A DNA stretch of 64,000 nt from Spizellomyces punctatus DAOM BR117 (lineage: Eukaryota; Chytridiomycota; Chytridiomycetes; Spizellomycetales; Spizellomycetaceae), in the NCBI RefSeq assembly GCF_000182565.1, contig NW_015971553.1:310001-374000 (forward strand), written 5' to 3'. Position 1 is the stretch's first letter. The number at the start of each line of letters is the position of its first letter. The position numbers were made by a program, and so were the translations under genes. The notes under the pieces are model-generated. The model did no database searches. It worked only from the letters and a program-made list of their open reading frames with translations, and had not been told where the DNA came from. This document shows, piece after piece, positions 25,687 through 38,004 of the stretch.

Positions 25687-26196
25687 ACCGCCTGTTGTTC
25701 GGCGGAACGGTCACTATATAGTACACCTTCTAGTGTATTGCTGTACAAACTCACTCTGATACGCCTTGAAATACCAAGTACCTAACATAACAGTAAGCAA
25801 CACCGTCGACAGTTTTTAGCAATTCTGGAATGAGACCTCACCTTCACACAGCTCTTGCCGTGTCTCACACCATACCGCAGGTCCTCCTCCCACCATTGTG
25901 TTCGAAAATGTAGCCCATTACGAGCAACCGACGGCAGGCCAATTGATTGAATCGAATCTAGGCCTTGGTTTGACAATCGGTTATATGTGAATCCAATCAA
26001 GTATACAACCAAAATGGATCTGTGTGTCATTTGAAATGATGAATTTTACAGTTGTTATTTATTGACAGATACCAAGAATCGAATAATACAAATTGATAGA
26101 ATACAAATAATACATTTGCTTCGCCAGAAGCGAACCCAGTTTCACTACAGCACCTTTTTACACAAAAGACGTCCCAACAATATGGTTTTCCAGACT
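25687..26196. other. Intergenic or undefined 5' part of the dioxygenase gene
   Basis: An open frame on the minus strand starts with ATG at 26030 (MTHRSILVVYLIGF...), but I cannot join it confidently to the dioxygenase exons. The rest, next to the stop at 26197 of the following minus-strand gene, is AT-rich and probably 3' and promoter sequence. Confidence 0.4.
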
Positions 26197-29100
26197 TCAC
26201 CGTGTTCCGATCATTGGCACGCCATGAGAACAAGCGATTTGCTCGGCCCCTTCAGCAAACTCTTCGTCCGCATCAAATTCTACTGCATCCTCGTATTGCT
26301 CATGTAAGACTTCCACCTGATAGGCATCCGAGACATTAACCTCCAGTTCAAGAACTTTCGCTACCTCAGTTTGCCATTGCCCATTCCTACGCACTACCTC
26401 GACCAACCGCTTTTCAAGCTCCTGTTCTTCGCGCCGCGATACTTCCAACTCTCGCTCCAAGATTTCTACATCCATCGGCACTCCTGCTGAATGTGGGTGT
26501 TCAGTTGACTGACCCTGCCATGACGGAGGTGGGCCTCTCAAACCAAACACCTCCCACGGAATAGGTACACCTGGAGCGACGGCACCGCTAGCCACGGCTG
26601 CGAGAAGAGGCGCTGGATCGAATACGATTGGAGCTAACTCTCCTTGACTATTATATGCGACAACATTGGTCAGCTCGATACGACCACGACCACGACCGTT
26701 GACATCCATCAATGTAGCATCCATGGGACGACCATGCTCGTCAACCAGTACTCCAACCCCAGAGGAAGCGTCCAATTCTTGGCCCTGGCCATAGTTACTA
26801 TATGTTTGCGGCGGTTGAGGAGAGCTGCTCCTTTTCTTCTTCTTCTTCAGGCCGTGCAAGGGTTGGGTGGAGTCGGACGTATTGGCCATCATCGCTGTAC
26901 TGGGCGCGTTAACAAGCATCTCCCCTGTAGACACCAATATTCGGACGGTCTCAAGCAGGCGTTGAATATGATTGTTCTCGAAAAGATTTTGTGCATCCGT
27001 GGGTGGACTGGAGGCCTCCGTAGCAGAAGGGGTTGCGAACCCAGACGACGTGACACTTTGCTCATCGTCCCCAATATTTCCATAATCGATATCACCATTG
27101 GAAGGATACTCGTCATGATCCGATTCCAGGCCATGGTCCAATCCATTGATAGCGCCAATGGCCGCCTGCGATAAAGCGTCTAACATATTCAGCCCTTGGC
27201 TAGAACCATCAGCCGCTGTGCCAGTGCCAGGTTCTTCTTCCCTCTGACGTCTACGCATTTCACGGGCTTCGCGAACTCGCTTCATCACGATCTCCACGCT
27301 GCGGCATTTCGCTTTCCAGTCTTCCGTCGTCCAACCGGCAGTGGCTGGGTTGAGTCCAACCCCAAACATCTCCGAAATTGGGGATGTCTGATCTATCGGT
27401 GTGTCTCTGGCGCTTGACCCAGAGCTAACGGTAAAGGTCGCAGTATACCGTGTGCCGGCTCCTGTGCCACTGGAAGACCCCAAACCCTTGGCCTTTTTGA
27501 GTTTCTTGCCACATACTGTCGCCCCTGGGACTCCGTGCTCTGTTGAAGAGGCTGTGGATTCACCAGCAGGATCCAAGCCGTTTCGAAACTTGTTCTGTAG
27601 CTTCGCAGCATACTCCTCGAGCTTGGTGACCTGTTCCGAAACACGCTGCATACTGCTCTTAGGGCCACCGACTTCGCCCTTACCCTTTGTCTTGCTTTTA
27701 GATTTCACTTCCTCCTCGCGACGCACTTTTTCGACCTGCGCTTCAAGTCCTTCGTACAGAAATGCCGCTGTCGTAGCCAGTCCCTCTAAAGCTTGATCAA
27801 TGAATGCATTTGCATCGATGTTCATCGCCACGCCGTTAACATTGACGTTCACGGTCCCATCGCCACACGAGTTATTCGCGTGAGCGGGTTCGGCGCCCCC
27901 AAAGGAAAAGCTTCCAAGGTTTGCAGCTAGCTGGTCAAGCTGGCCGATATTGATACCCAAAGTGCTCAAATCGAAGCTAGCAGTGGCTTCAGGAGTGCAA
28001 GTATGGCCAGGGGTTGATTTACCTTCTTTTCCTCCTGCTGGAGCTTCGGTTTTCCCCTGTACATCAATGCGGACATTGACATGACCATTCTCTCCCGCAT
28101 GGTCTACTGTGTATGAAGAGTACCCATAGCCAGCTCCAAGTTGATTCAGAGCATTCGCCAGAGCCTCCGAATCGATTTGCAAGTCAACCTCTCCTGTTGC
28201 AGCATTATGCGAAGTCAAAAACGAGGTTATATCCACCTCACCGGCGTGGCGCTGAGTTTGGCAACGTGATGGCTTCCGTGGTACGCTAATATCACGACGA
28301 GGGGGCGGCGGTTGGCTAGCCGGCACCCTTCGATCCAGACTAGCGGCCTGCTGCTGCTTCTTTTGCGGCTTTGAACTTTCGACTAGATTGGAACCTTCGG
28401 TCAACTTGCTGGATAAATTTCCCAAATTGTTTGCGGCACGGGTAGAGGGCACTCTGTCAAAGTCCAGCCCGAGGGTTTCCAACTTCTCTTTCAAGCCATT
28501 TGGAATAATGTTCGCACTTTGGGAGGCCGCAGGAGATGATTCCAGAGGTTGAGACTGTGTCTCTGACAATCGCGCCTGCAACGGTACATGCTTTGGAGCC
28601 TGGCGTACCGCAACCTTCTTCTCTTTCCGCTTTTTGGTCTTCCTACTTACTATTGCTTCGACCTCGGGTTCCACTGGAGGGGGGGTGGGAATATGATCCA
28701 CCACGTCCTTGTCTTTGGCCGCTCCAGTGACCGTGACCACTTGCGTCCCTGCTGCATCGTCGACCTTGGTCTTCGATCTCTTTTTCCTCATCTTCGGGCT
28801 GCTCAGAGGTGTCAATGGTCTACCCTTTTCGGTCGTAATTTCTTCCTGCTCGAGTGACGTATAGGCTTCTTTCTCGGTTTCCTTTTCGGCGGCTTTCTCG
28901 CTCATTTTTTCGCTTGCCGATGACACCTTCGAATCTATCTTCGAAGCCTTCCTCCGCGCGTCTCTTACTTTTCCGTCCTTCTCATTAGCTTGCGCCGAAA
29001 TGATGCCCACAGACAATGCAGTTCCATTTCGTTCCCTTTTGTCCTTCCCCGCTTGAGCCTGATCACGATCGGGAATATTAGGTGTTGCCGTTGCATCCCT

Positions 29101-29795
29101 TCGCTCGCTGTCCTTTGCTGCCTCAGAGAATGTACCAACTGGTACGTTTACTGCACTCTGTGGAGGCTTCTTGGCCGGAGTGATCGTTAAGACGCGCCTT
29201 GGTGTTGGGCTACTGATCTTCGGTGGCGGTGTTCCGGACGGCATGACAGGAGTTTGCGGCCGACTTTGTGTCGCACTACTTCCACCACTATCAGCGCCCT
29301 CTATGACCGCTTGAGACAGGTTTGGCGTCCTTGGTGAGCGCAGCACGTCCACAGAGCCAGATTGCTGATGGTCGTCTCCATCGCGTTCCCCATCAATGCC
29401 CGGACCAGACTGCGGTCCAGTCTTTCTTACCATAAAGTTGCTGCTCTTTTGTTTCCATATAGGTGGTGCAATAATTCCAGGTCCTTTCGTTCCAACGTCC
29501 CATTTACCTTCTCCTTTCCCATCCAAATTCCTTTTTTCTGACGACGCGGCTGCGTCCAACGCACTGGTATCCTCCGTATTTTCCTCCGCCTGCCATCCAC
29601 CCCCTCCTAGTCGCGTGACTAGCTGTAATTCCTCCTCATTCCGCCATTCATTCCCGGGGGTTCCGCCCTCGCCATCATCGCGGCGACCCGCTCGGCTACC
29701 AAGTCGCGCCGATCCTGTTCCCGTTGCCTCTCCCGGAGATGCTCCTGTCGGACTTCCCTTTCGCGAAGGTACTGACGAATCAAATCCTCGCGCAT
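26197..29795 (-). CDS. Large low-complexity protein of unknown function, about 1150 residues
   Basis: One nearly uninterrupted frame of more than 1100 codons. I do not recognise a domain. It has Lys/Glu/Ser-rich disordered parts with basic clusters (RKKRSKTK, KKRKEKK, KKKKKR) that look like nuclear signals. A more ordered middle (about 28230-27700) carries repeated hydrophobic or amide-rich motifs such as ALNQLGAGYG, LSTLGINIGQLDQLAANLG and VNVNVNGVAMNIDANAF. A helical segment, EDWKAKCRSVEIVMKRVREA, lies near 27330, and a C-terminal coiled coil (EILERELEVSRREEQELEKR, about 26450) precedes an acidic tail. The long frame has no early ATG. A short first exon starting at 29795 (MREDLIRQYLREREVRQ...) with donor TTG|GTAGCC and acceptor TTACAG|CTA restores frame, so that start is inferred. 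Confidence 0.65.
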
Positions 29796-30211
29796 GATCT
29801 CCTTCGCTCGCAGAGATGCTGCCGCCCCACTCTCCAAACCTTACTTATTCCGCATGCCAAAAAGGTTGCATTTGATGGCGACAGCGATTCGTGGATTCAG
29901 ATCCAGATATGGGAGAGAGGGAGCATAAAATGAAGGAGGAAGGATTAATAAGGTATGCAAAACCAAAAACCAATCTTTCCATTAATAAACGGCGTTATCT
30001 ACAAATACTACGCAAATATTACAAGCAGCGCCACAATGATATGCTTCCGCTCGCTCGAAAAATGAAGATATCACAGACACCACATTTCTTGAGATATAGC
30101 GCTCCTCATTCATTGAATCCCATCCAAAACGGTACTCCTGCCGGTAAGGATGGGACCGATAGGACATTTCAGTGACGCAGCAAACTGGCTGCTCTTGTAT
30201 AACCGTACCCA
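29796..30211. other. Intergenic region between two minus-strand genes
   Basis: About 415 bp. A minus-strand open frame at 29982-30215 could be an extra terminal exon of the NOT4 gene, since a consensus donor GTGAGT sits at the NOT4 3' end, but nothing else supports it. Confidence 0.4.
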
Positions 30212-32995
30212 TCATCCATTTCGGTAGTCCCGACGTAATCGGGAGGGGTAGTACTCACCATTAGTGACATAACCGGGTCCGAGTGCAGAAGTTCCAGGAG
30301 GTGACGGCCACTCTTGCTGGTAATCAAGCGATTGGCCTTGACTTGGGGCAACACCCTCAAAAGTTCTAGGTCTTGTGCGCCCTTCAAACCCAGGGGCAGC
30401 ACCGCCAGCAGTAGGATTATTCAGTTTGACCGACATTATTGCCGGGTCCCGAAATGATACTTCCCCTCTGCTCTGCCCTGCACCGGCAGCAGCGCGCATC
30501 TGAAGCTCACGGATTTGGTCTTGGCGAATGTGAGTCTCTCGTAACTGGGCATCTCTAAGGAGCTGACCAATTAGTTCATCTTGAGGTTGCTGATGTGGGT
30601 GCAAGCTGTGGGGAACACCAGCGAAATGCTGTTGCTGTTGCTGCATCTGAGCCAAGCGAAGCTGTTGAAGTTGGCTTAGAAGGTGTGGCTGTACTTGCTG
30701 ATTATGCGAAAGAGAGGAAAGGTACTGCTGCTGATGGAGTAATTGTTCTTGCTGACGCATTGCAAGCGAATTGCTAGATCCATACTGCTGCTGTCCAGCA
30801 ACGCCGCGCAGGCCCCCTTGGAACGCCATTTGCTGGGTCTGAGAACGCAGAGGGAACCCCTGTCCATGGGACCACGCCTCGGCTGACGCATCTGGGACAG
30901 CTAGCTTGCTAGGACTGAAGCTTTCACCCCACCGGGCCTCGGCTTCAGACAGACTCCCACTTGCAAATGACACATTGACGTTTGGGAACATTGCTCGAAA
31001 CGACTCCTAGACAGCAATTCCGAAAGCCCTAAGCCAGACACTCTCATGTAAAGACCAATACGCAGCAGGAAACTTACCTGAACGGTTTTGGATTCTTCCT
31101 TCGGTTTCTCACCGGCGTCGCTTGCATCAAATGAACCATCCGCATCGGAAATTTGCCCATTTCCGAAAAAGCGTTCAAATCGACTGCGTTGTCCACTATC
31201 GCTCGCGCGTGAGTTTGACCTCGGTGGAGCCTGGGTTTCGTGAAATGCATCAAATCTACCGCCTTCGGCATTTGGCGTTGGAATGGCCAAGCTTGATACC
31301 CCATTCGAACCAAACCCGGAGCCCTCTTCCTGTAAAGGTACCGATATAGTCGCAAAGACAGCTAACGGATCTTCTCTGAAGGGGTCAAACGGGCCAATGT
31401 ACTTTGGATGTAAGATGAATCCCATAGCGCTAGGTGACACTGCATCGTCCAGTTCATCCTGGGAAGTTGGCTTACTAGCATTTTCTTCACTTGCACGCTT
31501 GACTACGCCAGGTGAAGATCCCTTTACAGCTTGTTGATCGCCTGACTCATCGAGTGCGCGGGATCCCATTACTTGTTCCACTTCCGGGGTACCCGGTAGG
31601 GACAGCTCCTGTTGGTTGGCCATAGTTGACGCGAACCCAGGAGGTAGATCAGACACTGCTAGTTTGTTCTTTCCCTTCGCTTTGCGATCAGCACCGAGCT
31701 GAATAGAGGCCACTTGTCCCAACTGCGAGGAAGATTTCTGTCGCAAAGGTCCTAGATTCGAATCATAGACATCGTCCATATCCATCTCGGGACTCCTCGG
31801 TGGACCAGATGCTGACGACGACATGGAAGATATACTTGCCGCTGAGTAGTGATGTGCGCCTTGCGGCCGTGCAACTGGCTTTGCCCTGTAACAGCAGGAT
31901 ACCAAACTTAGTACGACGATTTGTGAGCGGTCAAACATGAAATCACGCACCAGCTGGCGGTTGGAGGTAAAGCGCTCTCCTCCTTCTCCTCCTTCTTGCC
32001 CCCTAATGTTATTGGGAATGGTGGTGGTTTGGGATTCCGTTCTCGTAGTTGCATACGACTGGAGCACAAAAATACTTAGTAAGAGCGAATTGCGTTGTAA
32101 ATTCCGAGACAAGCAGGTATACCTCAGCTCCTCTTTGGCAAAAGAGTCCGCCTCTTCTCCAGGCTCATGAAGAAATTGACATCCTGGGTTTTGACACGGC
32201 TGATTCTTCAAAAAGGACGCACAATATTTCGTAGTGCCGTAAGTCGCGCTAAAAGAACATCTCTATGAGTCTGGCACGAAGGTAAACATTTCACCATTTC
32301 ACCATACCGTATGATCTTTCCATCATAAACACTTCCATCCACTGCTTCAATAGCTCGAGCGGCTTCTTCCTTTCTTGTAAAGGTAATGTACACTCCAGTG
32401 TTGGGTACTTGAGCGAGAACAGGTGTATGGCTATGGGCCCGTCGGTTGACCACCACACGAGTGATCTTGCCATACTGTCCAAAATAATCTTGTGATCGCA
32501 AGATGTCTTCGGACGCAATTTTTGGTGGCAATCCAAGCACGTAAACCAAGTTCTTTTGTACGATGCGAACATTGGCCAAATGTCTTCTGGACATTTGATC
32601 TTGCTCTTTCCTTTCCCGCTCCTTCTTTTTCTTAGCAGCCTTAATACGTGCAATTCTGTATCCGAAACGTCAACAGCATGTAGGGACTAAAATATGCTAC
32701 GACAAAGTGCTTACTCTTCGGGTGGCACCGGACGGAACTCCACGGTGTCTTCGGAATAGGGTCGACGACATGCTGGGCAAAGGCCATTCAAGTTCTCTTT
32801 GATATGATTCCAACAAAACCGACAAATCTACAATTGATAAAATGAGTATACTAGCTTGTATATTCACCACACCTGTACTTGTACGAAACTCACCTGATAA
32901 CCGCAAGGACAAGGTTTAAAGTATCGATCTGTTATGTCGATCTCCTCCATACAGAGGGGACAATCCAAGTCCTCCTCATCCGAGGACACCGACAT
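30212..32995 (-). CDS. NOT4: NOT4/Mot2-type RING-RRM-CCCH ubiquitin ligase of the CCR4-NOT complex
   Basis: E3 ubiquitin ligase subunit of CCR4-NOT, active in mRNA decay and co-translational quality control. The start at 32995 gives MSVSSDEEDLDCPLCMEEID. The C4C4 RING is complete over three exons: CPLC, CPCGYQ, ICRFCW, LCPACRRPY. Next come a basic coiled coil (KKKKERERKEQDQ), the NOT4-type RRM (NLVYVLGLPPKIASEDILR near 32540, YFGQYGKITRVVVNRR, GVYITFTRKEEAARAIEAVDG) and a CCCH finger (ATYGTTKYCASFLKNQPC, CQFLHEPGEEADSFAKEEL, 32250-32140). The rest is a long disordered tail rich in Ser, Pro and Gln, with Gln runs near 30650. The family order RING-RRM-CCCH is exact. The frame stops at 30212, but a consensus donor just before it (GTGAGT in the GYVTN codons) allows an alternative last exon. 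Confidence 0.93.
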
Positions 32996-33888
32996 GTCTG
33001 TAAGATTCCAAATTTGACGTCGATGTTGGAGATATATTCAAAGCGAGGTAACTGGAGCATCCAAGAAGAATTAAAGGAAAGTCAGTAAATTTCGATGGGA
33101 GAAAGGGTCGTCATCTGACAGCGATCACTTGCTGGACGGTCATACATACCAACCAAGTTTGCTGCAGGAAGCGTGTCCTGGATGTGACTACAGCCTTCTT
33201 TATAAAAAGAGACTCGTCTTCCAGTAGCAAAAATCCCAAAAAACGGTAGCTGCCTTTCAGTTTGATGAGAGCTTTGACAGATTCCCACCCTCAGATTCGT
33301 GAGGAATCAGCTCCGTCTCAAGCCAACTCTCCTCCACTAATCTTGAAAGAATGCAAGAGAGGGTACGAGCGCTGTCCTAGGCGCCAGTGGCTATGTTTTC
33401 AAAAGTGACGCAAAAGATAGATTTGCGATGGGACAAATCCAGCGCAGTACAGAAGTCCGGACGTTCTTTTTCAAAAGGAAGCTCAAAGGGGGAGGGGGGA
33501 CAACTAGCAAAGTCTGTAACACGTGAGTTGGAGCGGGGGCCACGACAGTCACCAAAAAAGGTAGTTACCATGACAATAATATTGCAACTTTGCCACTATT
33601 ACAGGTTGAAATGAATATCACAGCCACCTATGTAACAAATATAGATCAGGAGGGGATTACCTCTGAACCTTGCCCAAGTGAAACTGCGTACTATTACGAG
33701 GAAGCTAATGAGAATCTAAAGGTAACTTTTATTTGTTCAGCTGGGTTGCATAATTTCAAATCAAAAGTTCACGGGAACTTGTTAGAAATCAGCAACAATG
33801 AAAACTATCTACACGAAATGTGCAATAACAGGCTATCCCATTCCCTCCTCCATTTCCCTCCTCCATCTCATTATACATTTCCGCTACT
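32996..33888. other. NOT4 upstream region and PIAS gene 3' flank
   Basis: About 890 bp between two minus-strand genes. A plus-strand open frame of 100 codons at 33590-33892 has no supporting feature. I see no other element. Confidence 0.45.
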
Positions 33889-36421
33889 TTAATCTAATTC
33901 AATAATCGTCCCACTCCATTCAGGTAATCCAGGAACCTTTTTTTGCGGCGAAAAGATCTGGACATGGACTTTGGGGGAGCTGACTGAGGTGCTGCAAGGG
34001 GGTGAGGTTGCCCTTGGCCGTTTTTCACGACCCTGCGCTTCATTATCAGATCCCAACTCAATAACCGTATCGTCCTCGAGATGGCTTAATTTTCGTTTGA
34101 GTGTCCGTTCTTGTGGGATCTGTGCTGGTGCCCGCTCTTCCTGTGACGTTTCGTCAAATGCCGTGTCGTTTCCATTGGGTAGGATGATGCAGCGATCTGC
34201 ATTAGCATATTTTGATAGGAGGCATGCAAAGGGTGCGTCGACCAGCAGGTCCTGGCATGGGGAACAGGACGAAATGAGTACCACTCCTCAACAACTAGAT
34301 CAAATCTTTTGCTGCACTCACCCCAGGGTCTACTGGCTTTCCACAAACAGGACATTTCCATTTGCTGCCAGGGTTTTGATTGAGGGTCAAGAATGCCTTG
34401 CAGAACGCACCGTGAACAATTAGCAACCTTTATGGATATTGAGAGAGTTACGCTTACCTCGCAATCAAAGCATTGTCGGTGACGACATTTCTTACTTTTA
34501 ACAGGCACCTTTATCCTTACTAGTGTCAAAGGACACTTGAACGTGATGATCTGATTCCCCATCTGAATATCGTCGTCATCGCCATCTCTACCCATACTTT
34601 TCGTATCATCTAGTCTCGAGAGGGCTTTCTCCGCAAACAGTCTGCTAGCAACCTGTAGGGAATCAAAATGCAGCCGTCGAAATGAAGAAAATCCAGGTTG
34701 ACATTCCGTCATGGGTATATCTTCGACACCTACATTATTGAAAGATCAGCGCCATGGTACGCGGAGGAAGGTTCAAATTTAATCGACTAATACTAACCCC
34801 ATGCTTTGAGAGTCTGGCCGTAAACTCTACTCACACCCTGAAAATCGCGCTGTCAGTCGCGCTTTCTCCACCAAAAGCCATACACGTCTGATTGGATACC
34901 TCTTCGGGTGGCACACTCTTAACGCAGACTAGTGATACAATACCAGCTTGCCACCAGAGTGCTGGCCCGGTAATATGAATCCTGAATTTGGACTGTGCAA
35001 TGTTGGCCTGCATCTGTACCGTGATATCCAAGTACTGCTGGGCTTCGTGTCCCTTTTATCAACGAGGCAAGCCCGTTAGTGACGAAATGTACTGGCTCAA
35101 TCATACTTCTTACACGAATCTTACAATAAATGCTGGAACGGTAAAGTCATTCACCATGACTTTAAAGACCCGTCGTAAAGTGGCTTCCGTTAGAAATCCC
35201 CGAGCTTGGTCCGAAAAAATATGAAGCAAGAATCGATAATTAGGATCCTTCAGGCTTGATTTCCATACAGGGGAGTCATAGCTATCAAAATCGATAGTCA
35301 TCTCTGCGGTCCCCACTTCTTTCTTTGGATGCTCAAATTGACGAGATATGACTTCTGCGACAAGCTCATTTTCCATGTGGTATGAGCTACGAAGTTTACT
35401 CCTAAAATTGAGTTCGGCCGAGTCAGGAACGAAATCTTGTTGCCGTTCTCATGGCATACTCACCAGGCGTTTTCTAACAATGCTGCGGTGGGGGGATATA
35501 TTATGGTCCTTTGGACGTTCTTGCTGCGTGGTGGAGTTGAAAAATGGTCATCCACAAAGTAAGCATCGTTACCGTCACACGTGGAAGTGTTCACAACACA
35601 TTAGTTTACCCATATGAATTAGACGAGCGGGAAGCATAGGAGGTTGTGATCGGCGACCGAGGCGGAAATAGAGTATTTCGCAAGCGATCGGCGAGATCGC
35701 ATTTTCGGCCAGTTCGTCTGATACGGCAACCTTTTACCGAGTTGACGTACTTGATAAGCTCGACGAGCTAACCCGGTAAAAATCAGAAAAGCTTTGCTAA
35801 AGAGGACTTTCTTGCCTACCTCATCTTTTGTCAGTGCATGAAGGTTGCTCGGAACCTAGAGTTTTGGTAGCATTATTAGGAAACGCGTAACATGGTGCTG
35901 CATCGAAATTTCCTATACTCACTGTAAGTATTCTTTCCAAAGTCGCGCCTCCGTGCCGGCTGAAAGGCCACTGAGATTGCAAACACAGCAAGTCCCCTTC
36001 CGTCAATATGCAATAATCTTTGGGACTCTCCGATCTGGAGGACGAGCCATCACGAGTCATGCTATCTCATGAAATCTACTCAGTATCGGCGACTAGCACG
36101 CGACAGTCCTATCCAGAGCTGTTGTTACCTTGGGCAAGAACTCGAATTCTCCTTCGAAGCAGGTATACTTGGGTTCTGACGATCGTTTATTGAACTGATT
36201 GTTTGAGAGAGGCCGGTTTGGATACTACCCGTCGGAGACGAAGGCTGCTGCGGCTGTTCCAAAGGCGGCAAAGCGGGAAGAGTGGAAGGTCGGACGGACG
36301 CTGAGGTAGGTTGCGACGCTGTCGTTGATGTCGGCACGTCGTCAGACTGAGACCGCGGCTCGTCCTGCCGCGGTACGGTCCCCGACCCTGTTGGTAAATC
36401 GTGTCCAGAGGTGCCGATCAT
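33889..36421 (-). CDS. PIAS/Siz-type SUMO E3 ligase (SAP, PINIT-like, SP-RING)
   Basis: Nuclear SUMO ligase. Exon 1 (36421-36126, Ser/Thr/Pro-rich) joins in phase 2 to the exon beginning SMTRDGSSSRSESP. A SAP-like helix pair follows: VPSNLHALTKDE spliced to LVELIKYVNSVKG and CDLADRLRNTLFPPR near 35720. The segment 35376-34830, with YRFLLHIFSDQ and later ITVQMQANIAQSKFRIHITG, occupies the PINIT position but is weakly conserved. The SP-RING is clear: ITFKCPLTLVRIKVPVKSKK, CRHRQCFDCE near 34540-34460, then WKCPVCGKPVDPG near 34350. The C-terminal tail has a nuclear-signal-like KRKLSHLEDD and ends in an acidic/hydrophobic VIELGSDNE plus TIIELD, both of which resemble SUMO-interacting motifs. Stop at 33889. 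The exon 1 junction is inferred. Confidence 0.87.
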
Positions 36422-37033
36422 GCCAGGAATGTTATCATATAGCCGAGCTGGGCAACGTTAAGAGTTCAAATTAGCATCTTTTTCTCAGGCAGTTCTCGCG
36501 ATACCCTGGCGATCACAATAAGAAGCAGCACAAAATCATCTCCATACGTTCTGTCTTCCAACGATTCCCACTCAGCACCGAGCCCAAGGTGGTGCCTATC
36601 GCACCAAATGCGTCAAACGACAACTAATCACCAAGTACCTCAATAAAGATGCTCGTCGAAACTTATGAGAAGTACGGCATTGATGGACATGAGTCTCCGT
36701 CAACACGCATTGGTAAAGCCTGCTTGGTGTACTAGGGAGGCGATCTTCCTTCGTTCATCAAACCAGCTACAGTGCGGTTTCTGCGGTTCCATCTGGTTTC
36801 CGATCCAGTCTAGTTCATCAGTATGGCTTCGGTGGATGGTTTATCCCAAAGATTCAATTATTTTAACTTTATTACATTGGCCAGATGGTATGCAAACACA
36901 GAGCTGACCAGCATTCAATCATGGAAACTTGACTGTATCTGCCAAACTAAGGAAACGAGGTTCCGCATATTACATCTATGAACTGAATGGGACGATCAAT
37001 GTACATAAATCTACGATAAAACTACAGGGAGAG
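36422..37033. other. Intergenic region, PIAS gene promoter side
   Basis: About 610 bp upstream of the PIAS start codon and downstream of the SH3 gene stop, both on the minus strand. An 80-codon plus-strand frame at 36665-36907 has no supporting evidence. Confidence 0.45.
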
Positions 37034-38004
37034 CTATCTGGTAGCCGAAGTAATTTCTTGTATGCAGGCACAAGGTAATAGACCATGTTGACCTGTCGTC
37101 TCGTTGATACCCTACGTTCAAAGAATTAGCAATTCGTTCAAAGCACACGCACAAAAAACCGATCAAACACCCACCTTTGCCCATCCGTCATTAAACAATA
37201 GACTCAATCGGACGATATCTCCCACTCGTAAATGTACTTCATCATCTGCAGCAGGTTCATAGTCATGAGCAACGGTATACCTCTTTTCTAGCACAGACGC
37301 AACGTTCAAATGTGCTCCAGATCCGTGTGCAAAGAGAGGCTTCACGGACATTTCATCGTGACCACGCGCGTGAGCCGCTTCTGTGCCTTTCGAGGGATAC
37401 CCGTTCTTTTGCCTTCGTCTACGTATCACGACAAATGCTGCGCCTGCTGCGGCTATCACAGCCACACCGGCGACGACTGGGACAATGATGACCGCTGCTG
37501 AGCGAGAGGATCCCGATGATGTTGCGTTTGACAAGGGTGTTTCACCGTTTGTAGGGACCACGTTTGGTTGTCCGTTTGGATCTGATGAAGAGGTAGGCGC
37601 GGGGGAGGACTGGGAAGGAAGAGGCGTTGATGGGGTGGGTCCGGCAGTTGAAGTGGGAGCAGCGGGGGAACTCACTGGCGACGTTTCTATCCCGTGAGAG
37701 TTACGACCGCAATTTGCGGCAAATGAAGGAATTCCCAAACAGTCAGTTGGGCAAAGGTTCTGCAGAATCCATCGTTCTAGGAATTGCGAGATGTCAACAT
37801 GTGAGGATTTCATAACACATCTAACGACATTGCAGCCATCAACTTACTGGACTGCGGATCACAGGACATGTAATTCCGACCCTGACATCCGAATACGTCC
37901 ACGGTAGGGTCACAAGCACCGCCAAGAACAACAGACTGTGCGCGCACTTGTGTGATTGCCACCAGGGCTAGCACGCTCGCAATGAGCGAATTAAGGCTGC
38001 GCAT
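37034..38004 (-). CDS. Single-pass membrane protein with Cys-rich ectodomain and C-terminal SH3 domain
   Basis: Three exons fit exactly: 38004-37848, 37776-37175 and 37111-37034 (phases 1 and 0). A signal peptide, MRSLNSLIASVLALVAITQV, is followed by a short Cys-rich ectodomain (ACDPTVDVFGCQGRN, MSCDPQSSKRWILQNLCPTD, AANCG) and a Ser/Thr/Pro-rich stalk. The single helix is AAVIIVPVVAGVAVIAAAGA, with RRRRQK as stop-transfer. The cytoplasmic end is an SH3 domain: YTVAHDYEPAADDEVHLRVG, DIVRLSLLFNDGWAKG, then HGLLPCACIQEI. The ALYDY motif is AHDYE and the terminal PxxY-like position reads LLPCACI. Total about 278 residues. The architecture recalls Fus1/Sho1-like adaptors that tie the cell surface to polarity machinery, but the ectodomain is not theirs. 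No specific partner can be named. Confidence 0.85.
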
